From the NCBI GenBank assembly GCA_041659605.1, contig JBAZXW010000019.1, forward strand, positions 1 through 64,000: DNA of 64,000 nt, read 5' to 3'. Below are positions 1 through 6,770 of this stretch, one piece after another. Made by a program: the position numbers and the translations under genes. Source of the DNA: Solimonas sp041659605 (GTDB lineage Bacteria; Pseudomonadota; Gammaproteobacteria; Nevskiales; Nevskiaceae). Numbering within the stretch: position 1 is the first letter of the stretch; the number at the start of each line of letters is the position of its first letter. The notes under the pieces were generated by a model. It was not told the DNA's origin. It made no database searches and worked only from the letters and a program-made list of their open reading frames with translations.

Positions 1-53
1 AGGCAAAGCGGTATGAGGGCGGTCGGAAGTACGTGGCTTGCCCTAGCGTTTGA
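1..53 (+). CDS. C-terminal tail of a gene-cassette ORF (partial)
   Basis: The frame beginning at base 3 is open from the window edge and ends in TGA at 51-53, ten bases before the attC-like site. That is where a cassette ORF normally stops. The visible tail reads AKRYEGGRKYVACPSV. Nothing about function can be said from 16 residues. Frame 1 is also open across this stretch as far as 145, so the choice of frame rests only on the position of the stop relative to the attC site. Confidence 0.3.
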   Translation, partial: AKRYEGGRKYVACPSV

Positions 54-62
54 GAGCTTGGT

Positions 63-131
63 GGCTAACAAGGCGCTCCAGTGCGACGTCCTCGCCTTCG
101 GCGAGGCCGCGCCTGAGCGCCGGCGTTGGGC
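63..131 (+). other. attC-like integron recombination site 1
   Basis: A left box ending in AAC (GGCTAAC, 63-69) and a right box GTTGGGC (125-131, fits GTTRRRY) flank an imperfect palindrome. L'' GGCGCTC (72-78) pairs with L' GAGCGCC (115-121), followed by one unpaired C at 79 like the extrahelical base of attC sites. An inner hairpin CCTCGCC-TTC-GGCGAGG lies in the centre. The left box deviates from RYYYAAC at its second base. Integrase would cut between G and TT of the right box, so the next cassette would begin at 126. Confidence 0.6.
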
Positions 132-149
132 GCCCGGGGGAGAGTGAGC

Positions 150-893
150 ATGTCTATGGTGGATATCTACAGCCACGTCTTCCCGCTGACCGCGGGGCCG
201 GAGCGCTTCGAAAACGGTGTCTATAGAACGATCATTACGCAGGTTGCGGGCACGGCTTTCTCTATTGGTCGTGGCATCTTCTTAACCGCCGCGCACGTTG
301 CTCATAACACTTCTGAGCATCAGCGCAGGTTGGGTTACGTGGACAAGGACAAGAACTTGATTGGCGTCTTAGTCCAAGACGCTGAAGTTCTTGATGGCTT
401 AGACATAGCGCTTCTTCGCGTACCTGAACTCCCAGCCGCGCCTCCGTTTCGCTGGGCGTCACATGATCTAGCTCGCCTAGAACAGGTCTTTGCCGCCGGT
501 TATCCGTTCGCGCTAGACAACGAAGCGATGGTTGTTTCGGCGCGAGCCTTTATAGGTCATGTGTCCGGAGTTCGTACCTTTTCTAAGTTGGCGCTTGCCC
601 CGCAGGTCTACGAACTGACCTTTCAATGTGCGCGAGGTCTATCGGGTGCACCGCTCTGCATCTGGGGTAAGCGCCCTGATGTAGCAGGCGTTGTTATAGG
701 AAACCAGTCCACTGAGATGAACGTCTTCACAGATCGTGAAGAGATCGTAGAAGGAACAACCACCATTGTTCAACGCTACGAGGCAATGCAACTGGGGGTC
801 GCAGTCTCGTCTACCGCCATACTCGCACTTCACTCAAAGCTACTTGGAACTACCATCGGCGCACATCTTTCGGCGCAAGGGCTAGTCGCGTGA
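150..893 (+). CDS. Trypsin-like serine peptidase (integron cassette gene)
   Basis: A 247-residue chymotrypsin-fold peptidase. The catalytic triad is visible: His49 in LTAAHV, Asp85 in GLDIALL and Ser165 in ARGLSGAPL, with the oxyanion-type GxSGxP surround. There is no signal peptide or PDZ domain, so it is probably cytoplasmic, unlike DegP/HtrA. The ATG at 150 was chosen because GGGGGAG lies 7-8 bases upstream; a TTG at 126 coincides with the cassette boundary and has no ribosome site. The gene fills one cassette between two attC-like sites (126-960), and its codon use is visibly more AT-rich than the core genes, which suggests acquisition. The substrate is unknown. Confidence 0.8.
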   Translation: MSMVDIYSHVFPLTAGPERFENGVYRTIITQVAGTAFSIGRGIFLTAAHVAHNTSEHQRRLGYVDKDKNLIGVLVQDAEVLDGLDIALLRVPELPAAPPFRWASHDLARLEQVFAAGYPFALDNEAMVVSARAFIGHVSGVRTFSKLALAPQVYELTFQCARGLSGAPLCIWGKRPDVAGVVIGNQSTEMNVFTDREEIVEGTTTIVQRYEAMQLGVAVSSTAILALHSKLLGTTIGAHLSAQGLVA

Positions 894-900
894 GCGGGGC

Positions 901-966
901 GCCCAACAAACGGGTTAAGGGGATGTGCCCGCTTCGCGGGCACATCCCCTTAACCTGGTGTTGGAC
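901..966 (+). other. attC-like integron recombination site 2
   Basis: The left box GCCCAAC (901-907, RYYYAAC) and right box GTTGGAC (960-966, GTTRRRY) match attC consensus boxes. Between them lies a perfect 18-bp stem, TTAAGGGGATGTGCCCGC against its complement, with a TTC loop. The arms outside the stem differ by one base in length, as expected for an extrahelical base. The site begins 7 bases after the stop of the peptidase gene, the usual position for an attC. A simple terminator would not carry the terminal boxes or the asymmetry. Confidence 0.8.
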
Positions 967-973
967 GTAACAG

Positions 974-1222
974 ATGAAAGCAACAGTCTGCGCGAGCTGT
1001 GGCGACGTAGCGACAGATACTGAACAGCTGCGTGCCTACAGCGAAGCTGGAGGCTACTTGTGTCGTAGATGCGCCGGGCGCATGGAGTCGATGGAGATTA
1101 CTCCGGAGGAACTGCAGCAGAAGAAGGCCGCGTCTAGAAACTCCAAATGGGAGGGTCGTCTGTGTGTACTGCTCGAAGCACTGTGCCTGGTCCTCATTGT
1201 CGCTTTCGGGTTCCGAAAGTAA
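974..1222 (+). CDS. Small zinc-ribbon protein with C-terminal membrane helix
   Basis: An 82-residue protein beginning 8 bases after the second attC right box, as expected for the first gene of a cassette. Two CxxC pairs (Cys6/Cys9 and Cys30/Cys33) form a probable zinc ribbon. A hydrophobic stretch at about 62-80 (CVLLEALCLVLIVAFGF) looks like a tail anchor, which would leave the zinc ribbon in the cytoplasm. I do not recognise a named family, and the function is unknown. No attC follows it, so the cassette is truncated or degraded downstream. Confidence 0.6.
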   Translation: MKATVCASCGDVATDTEQLRAYSEAGGYLCRRCAGRMESMEITPEELQQKKAASRNSKWEGRLCVLLEALCLVLIVAFGFRK

Positions 1223-1241
1223 CGTGTACTGAGCGCCCGGG

Positions 1242-1278
1242 GACATGGGTAACAAAATAATCGCCAGACATCGGTAAC
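1242..1278. repeat. 12-bp direct repeat at the broken end of the cassette array
   Basis: GACATGGGTAAC (1242-1253) and GACATCGGTAAC (1267-1278) match at 11 of 12 positions and start 25 bases apart. They lie just where the attC of the preceding cassette should be. Spaced direct repeats of this kind occur at the ends of some insertion sequences, so this may be the scar of an IS event that removed the attC. No transposase is present. The IS origin is an inference. Confidence 0.35.
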
Positions 1279-1302
1279 GTCGTCCCTGCCGCGGAGGTCG
1301 CC

Positions 1303-1617
1303 ATGAAGTACTACTCAGTGGCTGAATTGAACGTGACGGACCGTGCCTGGGTGAAGGCCTATGTCGCGCGGGTCACGCCCATGGTCGAGCGTCACGGTGG
1401 CCGCTATCTAGCGCGGACACCGAACGTGGAGGTGCTGGAAGGTGATCCAGCGCGACCGCAGGTTTTCCTGATCATCGAGTGGCCGTCGCGAGACGCGGCG
1501 CAGGCGTTCTACGAATCGGAGGAATACCGGCCGTTTCGCGATGCCCGCATCGCCGGGTCGCAAGGGCGGTTCGTGCTGGTGGCTGGTGAGGACATCAACC
1601 AGGTGGCCCGGATGTGA
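1303..1617 (+). CDS. DUF1330 family protein (first copy)
   Basis: A 104-residue small alpha/beta (dimeric ferredoxin-like) protein. The family pattern is visible: AELNVTDRAWVKAY near the N-terminus, VERHGGRYLAR in the middle and VFLIIEWPSRDAAQAFYES before the C-terminal strand. DUF1330 proteins have no established biochemical role. The gene starts a run of overlapping genes and ends inside the start of the acetyltransferase (GTGA overlap). A second DUF1330 gene lies two genes on and is only distantly similar, so this looks like an old pair, not a recent duplication. Confidence 0.85.
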   Translation: MKYYSVAELNVTDRAWVKAYVARVTPMVERHGGRYLARTPNVEVLEGDPARPQVFLIIEWPSRDAAQAFYESEEYRPFRDARIAGSQGRFVLVAGEDINQVARM

Positions 1618-2207
1618 GCGCGGTGCCTTCCGATCGCTCCGAGCAGGTGCCGGTGATCGTCTGCGAATCCGGGCGACTGCGCGTGCGGCGAATGGTCCTG
1701 GACGATGGCGAGTTCCTGCTGCGGCAACTGAATGAGCCGTCGTGGCATCGGCATATTGGCGACCGCGGCGTCCGTAACCTCGACGACGCGCGTCGCTACA
1801 TCGAGACGAAGACGTTCGAGCAGTACCGGACGCTGGGCTACGGCATGAACGTGGTGGAGCTGCGGGCATCCGGCGAACCCGTCGGCGTCTGCGGACTGGT
1901 GAAGCGCGCGTACCTGGATTGCCCGGACGTCGGCTTTGCGCTGCTCGAGGCGCACTGGGGCCAGGGCTACGCCGTCGAGGCGGCGGCTGCCGTGGTGGCA
2001 CACGCACATGACGCGCTCGACTTTGTCCGGCTGGCGGCGATTACGACGCTGACGAATGAGGCTTCGGGCCAAGTCCTGGTCAAGCTGGGCTTTCGTCTCG
2101 AGGACGAACGCTTGCGGACCCCGGAGGGTGAGAATTTGAATCTCTACTTCAGGCGCCGTGAACACGCGTCGGCCGATCGGGCCGGCATGCTGGGAGGGAA
2201 GGAATGA
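1614..2207 (+). CDS. GNAT-family N-acetyltransferase (RimJ/RimL type)
   Basis: A 197-residue acetyl-CoA-dependent N-acetyltransferase with a GTG start overlapping the stop of the preceding gene. The N-terminal strand (SGRLRVRRMVLDDGEFLLRQL) and W-H-R-x-I-G-D region are typical of the RimJ/RimL subgroup. The acetyl-CoA loop is seen near ALLEAHWGQGYAVEAA, followed by NEASGQVLVKLGF, the usual motif B end. The substrate cannot be predicted. It lies between two DUF1330 genes with 4-base overlaps on both sides, so translation is probably coupled. Confidence 0.85.
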   Translation: MSAVPSDRSEQVPVIVCESGRLRVRRMVLDDGEFLLRQLNEPSWHRHIGDRGVRNLDDARRYIETKTFEQYRTLGYGMNVVELRASGEPVGVCGLVKRAYLDCPDVGFALLEAHWGQGYAVEAAAAVVAHAHDALDFVRLAAITTLTNEASGQVLVKLGFRLEDERLRTPEGENLNLYFRRREHASADRAGMLGGKE

Positions 2208-2557
2208 CGCAGCCCGTCTACGCGTTGAACCTGTTCGACATTGCGAACAAGGATGAATACCTGGCGTACTCACGACGGTCCGCCCGCGAGGTGGCCGCGC
2301 ACGGCGGGCGCGTCGTGGCGCTCGGCAAGTTCCGGGAGGCGGCGACCGGCGACATTGCGCCGCGGCGGGTTCTGATCCTGGTGGAGTGGGCGTCGAAGGC
2401 GGCGTTCGACAGCTACTGCAGCGATCCCGCGTTGAAGGATCTGCATCCGCACCGCGTCAACGGCACGCGCAATTACATCTGGCACCTGTTCGACAAGCTT
2501 GATGATCTGCGGCCGATCCTCAAGGATGCTGAGCTGCACCAGGGGAGCTCGCCGTGA
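2204..2557 (+). CDS. DUF1330 family protein (second copy)
   Basis: A 117-residue protein of the same DUF1330 fold as the product at 1303-1617: ALNLFDIANKDEYLAYSRRS, then VAAHGGRVVALG, then VLILVEWASKAAFDSY. The C-terminal third (IWHLFDKLDDLRPIL) is different and longer. It overlaps the acetyltransferase before it (ATGA) and the membrane-protein gene after it (GTGA). Biochemical role unknown. Confidence 0.8.
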   Translation: MTQPVYALNLFDIANKDEYLAYSRRSAREVAAHGGRVVALGKFREAATGDIAPRRVLILVEWASKAAFDSYCSDPALKDLHPHRVNGTRNYIWHLFDKLDDLRPILKDAELHQGSSP

Positions 2558-2952
2558 TCGAACAACTGTGGAACGACAACCTGGTGTGGCGCATTTTCGC
2601 GCTGCCGATGGACTGGCGGCTGTGGGTGATCTGGCTGATGGTCGTCAACAGCGCGTGCTTCCTGTTCCTGTCGCAGAAGGCCGCGCGTATCGTCGCTGTC
2701 GTCTGGATCGGCAACGTCGTGACGATGATGACGATGTACTGGCTGTTCGGGTACGTGCGCCTGCTCGGGTTGTCGCACGTGCTCTGGTGGACGCCGCTGT
2801 TCCTGTGGCTGGTGCCGTGGCTGCGGCGGGAGCGGCCGGCGGGCGCTTTCGCGATGTGGTTGTACCTGCTCGTCGCGTCCGATCTGGCTTCGCTGGCAAT
2901 CGACTATGTCGACGTCGTGCGCTACATCTTGGGCGACCGGACACCGGCTTAG
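2554..2952 (+). CDS. Small four-helix membrane protein of unknown function
   Basis: A 132-residue protein with a GTG start overlapping the previous stop. Hydrophobic segments lie at roughly 22-40 (WVIWLMVVNSACFLFL), 44-66, 70-90 (HVLWWTPLFLWLVPWL) and 97-115, with a positive R-R-E-R loop between the last two. I recognise no family. The position inside a translationally coupled run implies co-expression with the DUF1330, GNAT and VOC genes, but gives no function. Confidence 0.7.
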   Translation: MIEQLWNDNLVWRIFALPMDWRLWVIWLMVVNSACFLFLSQKAARIVAVVWIGNVVTMMTMYWLFGYVRLLGLSHVLWWTPLFLWLVPWLRRERPAGAFAMWLYLLVASDLASLAIDYVDVVRYILGDRTPA

Positions 2953-2962
2953 CGGAGGACGC

Positions 2963-3352
2963 ATGACGGTTCATCTCGATCATCTGCTGGTGCCATCCCG
3001 CAACAAGCTCGCCGCGGCGAAGCAGCTGGCCGAGCTGCTCGGCGTGTCATGGTCGGAGACGGGCGTCGGGCCATTCGCGCCGGTGTTCGTCAACGATGAA
3101 CTGACGTTCGATTTCGACGAATGGCCCGACCCGATTCCGCTGATTCACTACTGCTTCCGCGTCGACGCGGATGAGTTCGATTCGATTCTGTCGCGTCTGC
3201 AGGCGGCGGGCATCGCGTATCGCAGCGCGGTGCGCGGGCCGGTCGACTATCAGATTGACACCGCGCACGGCGGTCGCATCGTCTACTGGAACGAGCCGGA
3301 CGGCCATCAGTGGGAAATGCTGACGGTCAGCTACGCGCGACAGATGTCGTGA
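2963..3352 (+). CDS. VOC-family (glyoxalase/bleomycin-resistance-like) protein
   Basis: A 129-residue VOC-fold protein: VHLDHLLVPSRNKLAAAKQL forms the first beta-alpha unit, FDSILSRLQAAGI the second, and YWNEPDGHQWEMLTV the typical end (N-E-P-D-G-H-x-x-E). Metal ligands are plausibly the early His, the late His and the final Glu, but the substrate is not apparent. The ATG at 2963 was chosen because GGAGG lies 5 bases upstream. The stop overlaps the GTG start of the next gene. Confidence 0.8.
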   Translation: MTVHLDHLLVPSRNKLAAAKQLAELLGVSWSETGVGPFAPVFVNDELTFDFDEWPDPIPLIHYCFRVDADEFDSILSRLQAAGIAYRSAVRGPVDYQIDTAHGGRIVYWNEPDGHQWEMLTVSYARQMS

Positions 3353-3786
3353 AGGTGCGCGATATCAAACCCGTCGTTCAGGGAGAAGTTTCCGGTTGCG
3401 GCATCGCCAGCGTTGCAGCGCTCGCCGGCGTGAGCTACGCGCAGTCGCAGGCCGCTGCAAATGAATTGGGCATCTTCGCGGAGGACCAGCGGCTGTGGTC
3501 GGAGACCTATCACGTGCGTGCTCTGCTGCGGCACTTCGGCCTGGGCGCGTCGGCGACGGAGCTGCCGTTCCGGTCGTGGGAGTCGTTGCCTTCGACCGCG
3601 TTGCTCGCGACGAAGTGGCATCTGGAGCGCGGGCGGCCGTTCTGGCACTGGGCGGTGTTCTGGCGTGGGCCTGAAGGCGCGGTCGTGCTGGATTCCAAGA
3701 AGGCATTGCGAAGCCACGTGCGGACCGACTTCTGGCGCATCCGGCCCAAGTGGTTCATCGAGGTGCACCTGCCGCAGGCGAACTGA
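3349..3786 (+). CDS. C39-like / papain-fold cysteine peptidase-family protein
   Basis: About 145 residues from a GTG that overlaps the previous stop. A plausible Cys-His-Asp triad is visible: Cys17 in EVSGCGIASVAALAG, His100 in FWHWAVFW and Asp115 in VVLDSKK. The Q-x-E-x-x-x-CG start resembles the peptidase domain of C39 bacteriocin-processing proteins. No ABC transporter or signal peptide is attached. It could be a peptidase, transglutaminase-like or cyclase-like enzyme acting on one of its co-encoded partners. No substrate with a double-Gly leader was found nearby. Confidence 0.65.
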   Translation: MKVRDIKPVVQGEVSGCGIASVAALAGVSYAQSQAAANELGIFAEDQRLWSETYHVRALLRHFGLGASATELPFRSWESLPSTALLATKWHLERGRPFWHWAVFWRGPEGAVVLDSKKALRSHVRTDFWRIRPKWFIEVHLPQAN

Positions 3787-3805
3787 ACGCCGCGGGTGGA
3801 GCAGG

Positions 3806-4246
3806 TCAGCGTGCTTCGACGCTCTGAACTGTCGAGGTCTGTGCACGCGGCCAGTAGGCGGCGCGCAGCTGGGCGATGGTTCCCGCGCCTTCGGTGAACA
3901 CGAACAGCCACAGCACCGGCGGTCCGCCCATGCCGACGATGAACCAGACCAGCACGAGGGCGACGTACAGCCGCGCCCAGCCGTCGATCACCGCCAGCAG
4001 TCCGACCGGGTGCAGCAGTCGCGCGACGACCCAGACGCTGACCAGCGCGCCGGTGAGGCAGACGAACAGGAGCTGGATGGGCTCGAATGCAGGCGCGGTC
4101 GCGCTGCCGCCGATCAGGCCGTTGAGCCAGTACAGTGTGGCGATGAACTTGGGCGCCAGCGGCGGCAGGGCGAGCATCCAGGTCACGGCGGAATCGAGCC
4201 AGGCCCAGAAGCGGACCGTGCGGGCGGGGATGTGGTCGTAGCGCAT
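3806..4246 (-). CDS. Four-helix membrane protein, uncharacterised
   Basis: A 146-residue protein with hydrophobic stretches at about 15-30, 55-75 (IQLLFVCLTGALVSVWVVARLL), 80-105 and 103-118. It is transcribed convergently to the coupled gene run before it. The helix spacing recalls small DoxX-like proteins, but I cannot assign it to that family. Function unknown. Confidence 0.6.
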   Translation of the reverse strand: MRYDHIPARTVRFWAWLDSAVTWMLALPPLAPKFIATLYWLNGLIGGSATAPAFEPIQLLFVCLTGALVSVWVVARLLHPVGLLAVIDGWARLYVALVLVWFIVGMGGPPVLWLFVFTEGAGTIAQLRAAYWPRAQTSTVQSVEAR

Positions 4247-4377
4247 GAAGGGCGAGCATGCGCGGATTCGCGCGCGCTCGCCAGAACGGCCCGCCGATCC
4301 TCGCGAGGCTCAGGAACCGCGGCGCCGCCGCAGATGTCGAAGCCAACACACCCGTGCAACGCGATGGAGGTGCGGCG

Positions 4378-4656
4378 ATGAACGGAATGCACGGATGCGC
4401 TGCCTGCATGTTGCTGGTATCGGTCGCTTACGAAGTGGCGGCGCAGTCGCCCGAGGTGGTGCAGCCGGCGCCGGAAGTGGTGCAGCCGCCGCCTGCGCTG
4501 ATCATGCGGATCGAGCCGGTGCGGCCGTCTACCGAGCCGGTCTTCATCCCGACCGAACCCGTGACACCGTCGACGGAGCCGGTGCTCATCCCCACCGAGC
4601 CGGTGCTGCCGGTCGCACGGCCCGCGCCGCCGCAGCCGGCTCGTAAGTCGCGCTGA
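4378..4656 (+). CDS. Secreted or anchored proline-rich repeat protein
   Basis: About 92 residues from the ATG at 4378, preceded by GGAGGT. The N-terminus (MNGMHGCAACMLLVSVAYEVAAQ) looks like a signal peptide ending near AAQ. The rest is low-complexity: a PEVVQP pair followed by 14-residue units EPVRPSTEPVFIPT and EPVTPSTEPVLIPT and a partial third. Such extended Pro/Glu/Thr repeats usually act as periplasmic spacers. There is no enzymatic domain and I recognise no family. An upstream in-frame ATG at 4258 gives a less plausible charged extension. Confidence 0.5.
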   Translation: MNGMHGCAACMLLVSVAYEVAAQSPEVVQPAPEVVQPPPALIMRIEPVRPSTEPVFIPTEPVTPSTEPVLIPTEPVLPVARPAPPQPARKSR

Positions 4657-4663
4657 CCCCGCT

Positions 4664-4685
4664 GACGGCGACACGCGTCGCCGTC
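4664..4685. terminator. 9-bp perfect hairpin downstream of the proline-rich gene
   Basis: GACGGCGAC (4664-4672) and GTCGCCGTC (4677-4685) form a perfect stem with an ACGC loop, 8 bases after the stop codon. No T-tract follows, so it would be a weak intrinsic terminator or an RNA end-protecting hairpin. The rest of 4657-4898 shows no gene. Confidence 0.3.
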
Positions 4686-4898
4686 CATCCGCGCAGCGGC
4701 GCCGACTGCGGTCGCCGCGCTTGTCAGCGTTGTGCCCGGCGTTCATTCTTGGTTCACACCATTGCGGCCCCCGGCGACGGATGCCGGTATGCCGCATGGC
4801 GTTTTCCGCGCCTGAAGATTGGCGCAGTGGGGCACGCGAACCCGACCACCGGACCGCGATCGGTCCGGATGTGCTGCGCGCGTCCTTGACGACCATGG

Positions 4899-6023
4899 AT
4901 GGCCGCACGCCCGATGTCCCGCACTTTTTCGCGTTTCACACTTGTCTGCGTGTGTGTTCTCGCCGCGCTGTCCGCAGCCTGTTCGGGTGGCGGCGGTGCG
5001 GACGGCGCAGCATCCGAAGCACCGGCCGACTCGCCGATACCGCAGCCCACGCCAGCATCGCCCGACACAGAGGACGATGGCGGCGACGGCAGCGCCGCGC
5101 TGACGGAGCCCTGCAACCTCCCGCATCGCTCCGAGGTCGTCGTTGCCGACGCCGCGGCCTTGCGCACCGCCTTGTCCGATGCCCGCGCGGGAACACTGAT
5201 CCGGCTCGCGCCGGGGATTTATGCTGGCCGCTACACGGTTGAGGCGTCCGGAACGGCGGACGATCCGATCGTCGTCTGTGGCGGCCGCGACAGCGTGCTC
5301 GATGGCGGCAGCGTTCAGACCGGCTATGTCTTCCATTTCAAGAACGTCAGCCACTGGGTGCTCTCGGGGCTGACGATCACTCGCGGCAAGAACGGCGTGA
5401 TGCTCGACGCGTCGAGCGACAATCTGCTCACCGGGCTGGCGATCCACGACGTCGGTCAGAGCGCGGTGCATTTCCGCCGAAACAGCAGCGACAACGTGCT
5501 GTCGTATTCGGCGATTCGCGACACCGGCCTGTACGAGCCGGGCTACGGCGAGGGCGTCTACATCGGCAGCGCGGTCGGCAACTGGGCGGAGGTGATGGGC
5601 GCGGCCGACACGCCTGACCGGAGCGATCGCAACCGCGTGCTGAACAACACGATCGGTCCCGGCGTCGCCGCCGAGCACGTCGACGTCAAGGAGGGCACGA
5701 GCGACGGTCTGCTGCGCGGAAACGTCTTCGACGGGACCGGTCTTTCGGGCGTGAACTCCGGAGATTCCTGGGTCGACGTCAAGGGCAACGGCTATCGGAT
5801 CGCGGCCAACACCGGCCGCGCCGCGCTGCGCGACGGCTTCCAGCTGCACGTGCGCGTCGGCGGCTGGGGCCGCGACAATGTGTTCGAAGACAACATTGCC
5901 CGGGTCGATGCCGACGGCTATGGCTTCGCGCTCGATCGCGGCGGTGTCGGCAACGTCGTGCGCTGCGACAACATCGTCGAGCGCGCCGGTGCCGGCTACG
6001 CCGACGTGGCCTGCACGCCTTAG
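4899..6023 (+). CDS. Lipoprotein with right-handed parallel beta-helix
   Basis: A 374-residue predicted lipoprotein. The signal peptide ends in the lipobox LSAAC (Cys at about residue 28, or 23 if translation starts at the ATG at 4914), followed by a Gly/Pro/Asp-rich linker to about residue 70. The rest is a solenoid of repeats such as VSHWVLSGLTITRGKNGVML and SSDNLLTGLAIHDVG, typical of the pectate-lyase-like beta-helix. Conserved active-site residues of a specific lyase could not be identified, so carbohydrate binding or cleavage is an inference. It stands alone, with a 242-base gap before it. Confidence 0.7.
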   Translation: MAARPMSRTFSRFTLVCVCVLAALSAACSGGGGADGAASEAPADSPIPQPTPASPDTEDDGGDGSAALTEPCNLPHRSEVVVADAAALRTALSDARAGTLIRLAPGIYAGRYTVEASGTADDPIVVCGGRDSVLDGGSVQTGYVFHFKNVSHWVLSGLTITRGKNGVMLDASSDNLLTGLAIHDVGQSAVHFRRNSSDNVLSYSAIRDTGLYEPGYGEGVYIGSAVGNWAEVMGAADTPDRSDRNRVLNNTIGPGVAAEHVDVKEGTSDGLLRGNVFDGTGLSGVNSGDSWVDVKGNGYRIAANTGRAALRDGFQLHVRVGGWGRDNVFEDNIARVDADGYGFALDRGGVGNVVRCDNIVERAGAGYADVACTP

Positions 6024-6077
6024 GGGCTCGGGTCTGGGATAGAGTGGAGCCTGCATTTCATGCGGAAATGGGACGCC

Positions 6078-6611
6078 ATGAATTCACAATCGCCATTCGT
6101 CATCGCAGCCGCCGTCGCGGTCTGTAGTGTGTTGTCGGCGGCACAAGCCGGAGATGCGGTACCGCTGTCGGCAGATGAGCTGGCGCGCTGTGCGAGCCAG
6201 GTCCAGCAGTTGCGCACGGAATCCGCACGCCTCCTCGGCGACAACGCGCGGCTCGATGTGCAGCGTGCCAGCATTTTCGATCGGCGGCGCCAGATCGATG
6301 CCGAGGCGGCGGCGCAGAGTCGCGACGATCTGGCAAAGGGGATGGGGCTGAGCGAGCGGCGCCAGGGCTTGAACGCCGAGGTGACCTCGTTCAATGCCCG
6401 GATCGACCAGATCCGCCGCGACATCGCGGCCATCAACCAAACCAAGCTCGATTACGAGCAGTCCTGTGCGCAGCGCCCGTACCGTCGGCGCGATCTCGAA
6501 CAGTTGCCGCAGGCGGCGCAGGACGCGATGCGCGCGGGGCTCGCGGACGTCGAGGTTCCGTATATCGAGAATGCCACGACCGTATCGACCGAGGCGGCGG
6601 GCGGGAAGTGA
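6078..6611 (+). CDS. Exported coiled-coil protein of unknown function
   Basis: About 177 residues from ATG 6078. A signal peptide (FVIAAAVAVCSVLSAAQA) precedes a long helical stretch rich in Arg, Asp, Gln and Ala (LARCASQVQQLRTESARLLG and on to about residue 125) that looks like a coiled coil. Two cysteines (in LARCAS and EQSCAQ) could form a disulfide in the periplasm. An upstream ATG at 6060 would place charged residues before the signal. No family recognised. Confidence 0.6.
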   Translation: MNSQSPFVIAAAVAVCSVLSAAQAGDAVPLSADELARCASQVQQLRTESARLLGDNARLDVQRASIFDRRRQIDAEAAAQSRDDLAKGMGLSERRQGLNAEVTSFNARIDQIRRDIAAINQTKLDYEQSCAQRPYRRRDLEQLPQAAQDAMRAGLADVEVPYIENATTVSTEAAGGK

Positions 6612-6653
6612 ACTTGGGCGTGATTATCGATGAGTCTCAGTTCATCCCCGTTC

Positions 6654-6733
6654 GTGTCGAGTAGTCGCGAAGCGACGTATCGAGACACACCTGCGGTCCC
6701 GTCGATACGCCGCGCTGCGCACGGCTACTCGGG
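6654..6733. repeat. Inverted pair of GTAG-footed REP-like palindromes
   Basis: GTAG at 6661 is followed by the hairpin GTCGC-GAA-GCGAC. About 50 bases on, an inverted copy ends CTAC at 6725-6728 (GTAGCCGTGCGCAGCGCGGC on the minus strand). The flanks GTATCGAGAC and GTCGATAC are also inverted. A 5' GTAG foot and inverted pairing are the hallmarks of RAYT-associated REP/SMAG-type repeats. The rest of the gap 6612-6770 shows no gene. Confidence 0.65.
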
Positions 6734-6770
6734 GCGAGCGGTTGAGGCTTGTGCATGAGGAGCGACGCGC

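Noticed and set aside
126..149. TTG start at 126 for the serine peptidase
   Set aside because: It lies inside the attC right box with no ribosome site; the ATG at 150 has GGGGGAG upstream.
901..966. Simple rho-independent terminator
   Set aside because: There is no T-tract, and the conserved terminal boxes with an extra unpaired base fit attC better.
4438..4600. CRISPR-like periodic repeat
   Set aside because: The period is 42 bases of coding sequence for Pro-rich units, in frame and without unique spacers.
4428..4688. Gly/Ser/Thr-rich minus-strand repeat protein
   Set aside because: It is the reverse of the proline-rich repeat gene, which has a signal peptide and a good ribosome site.
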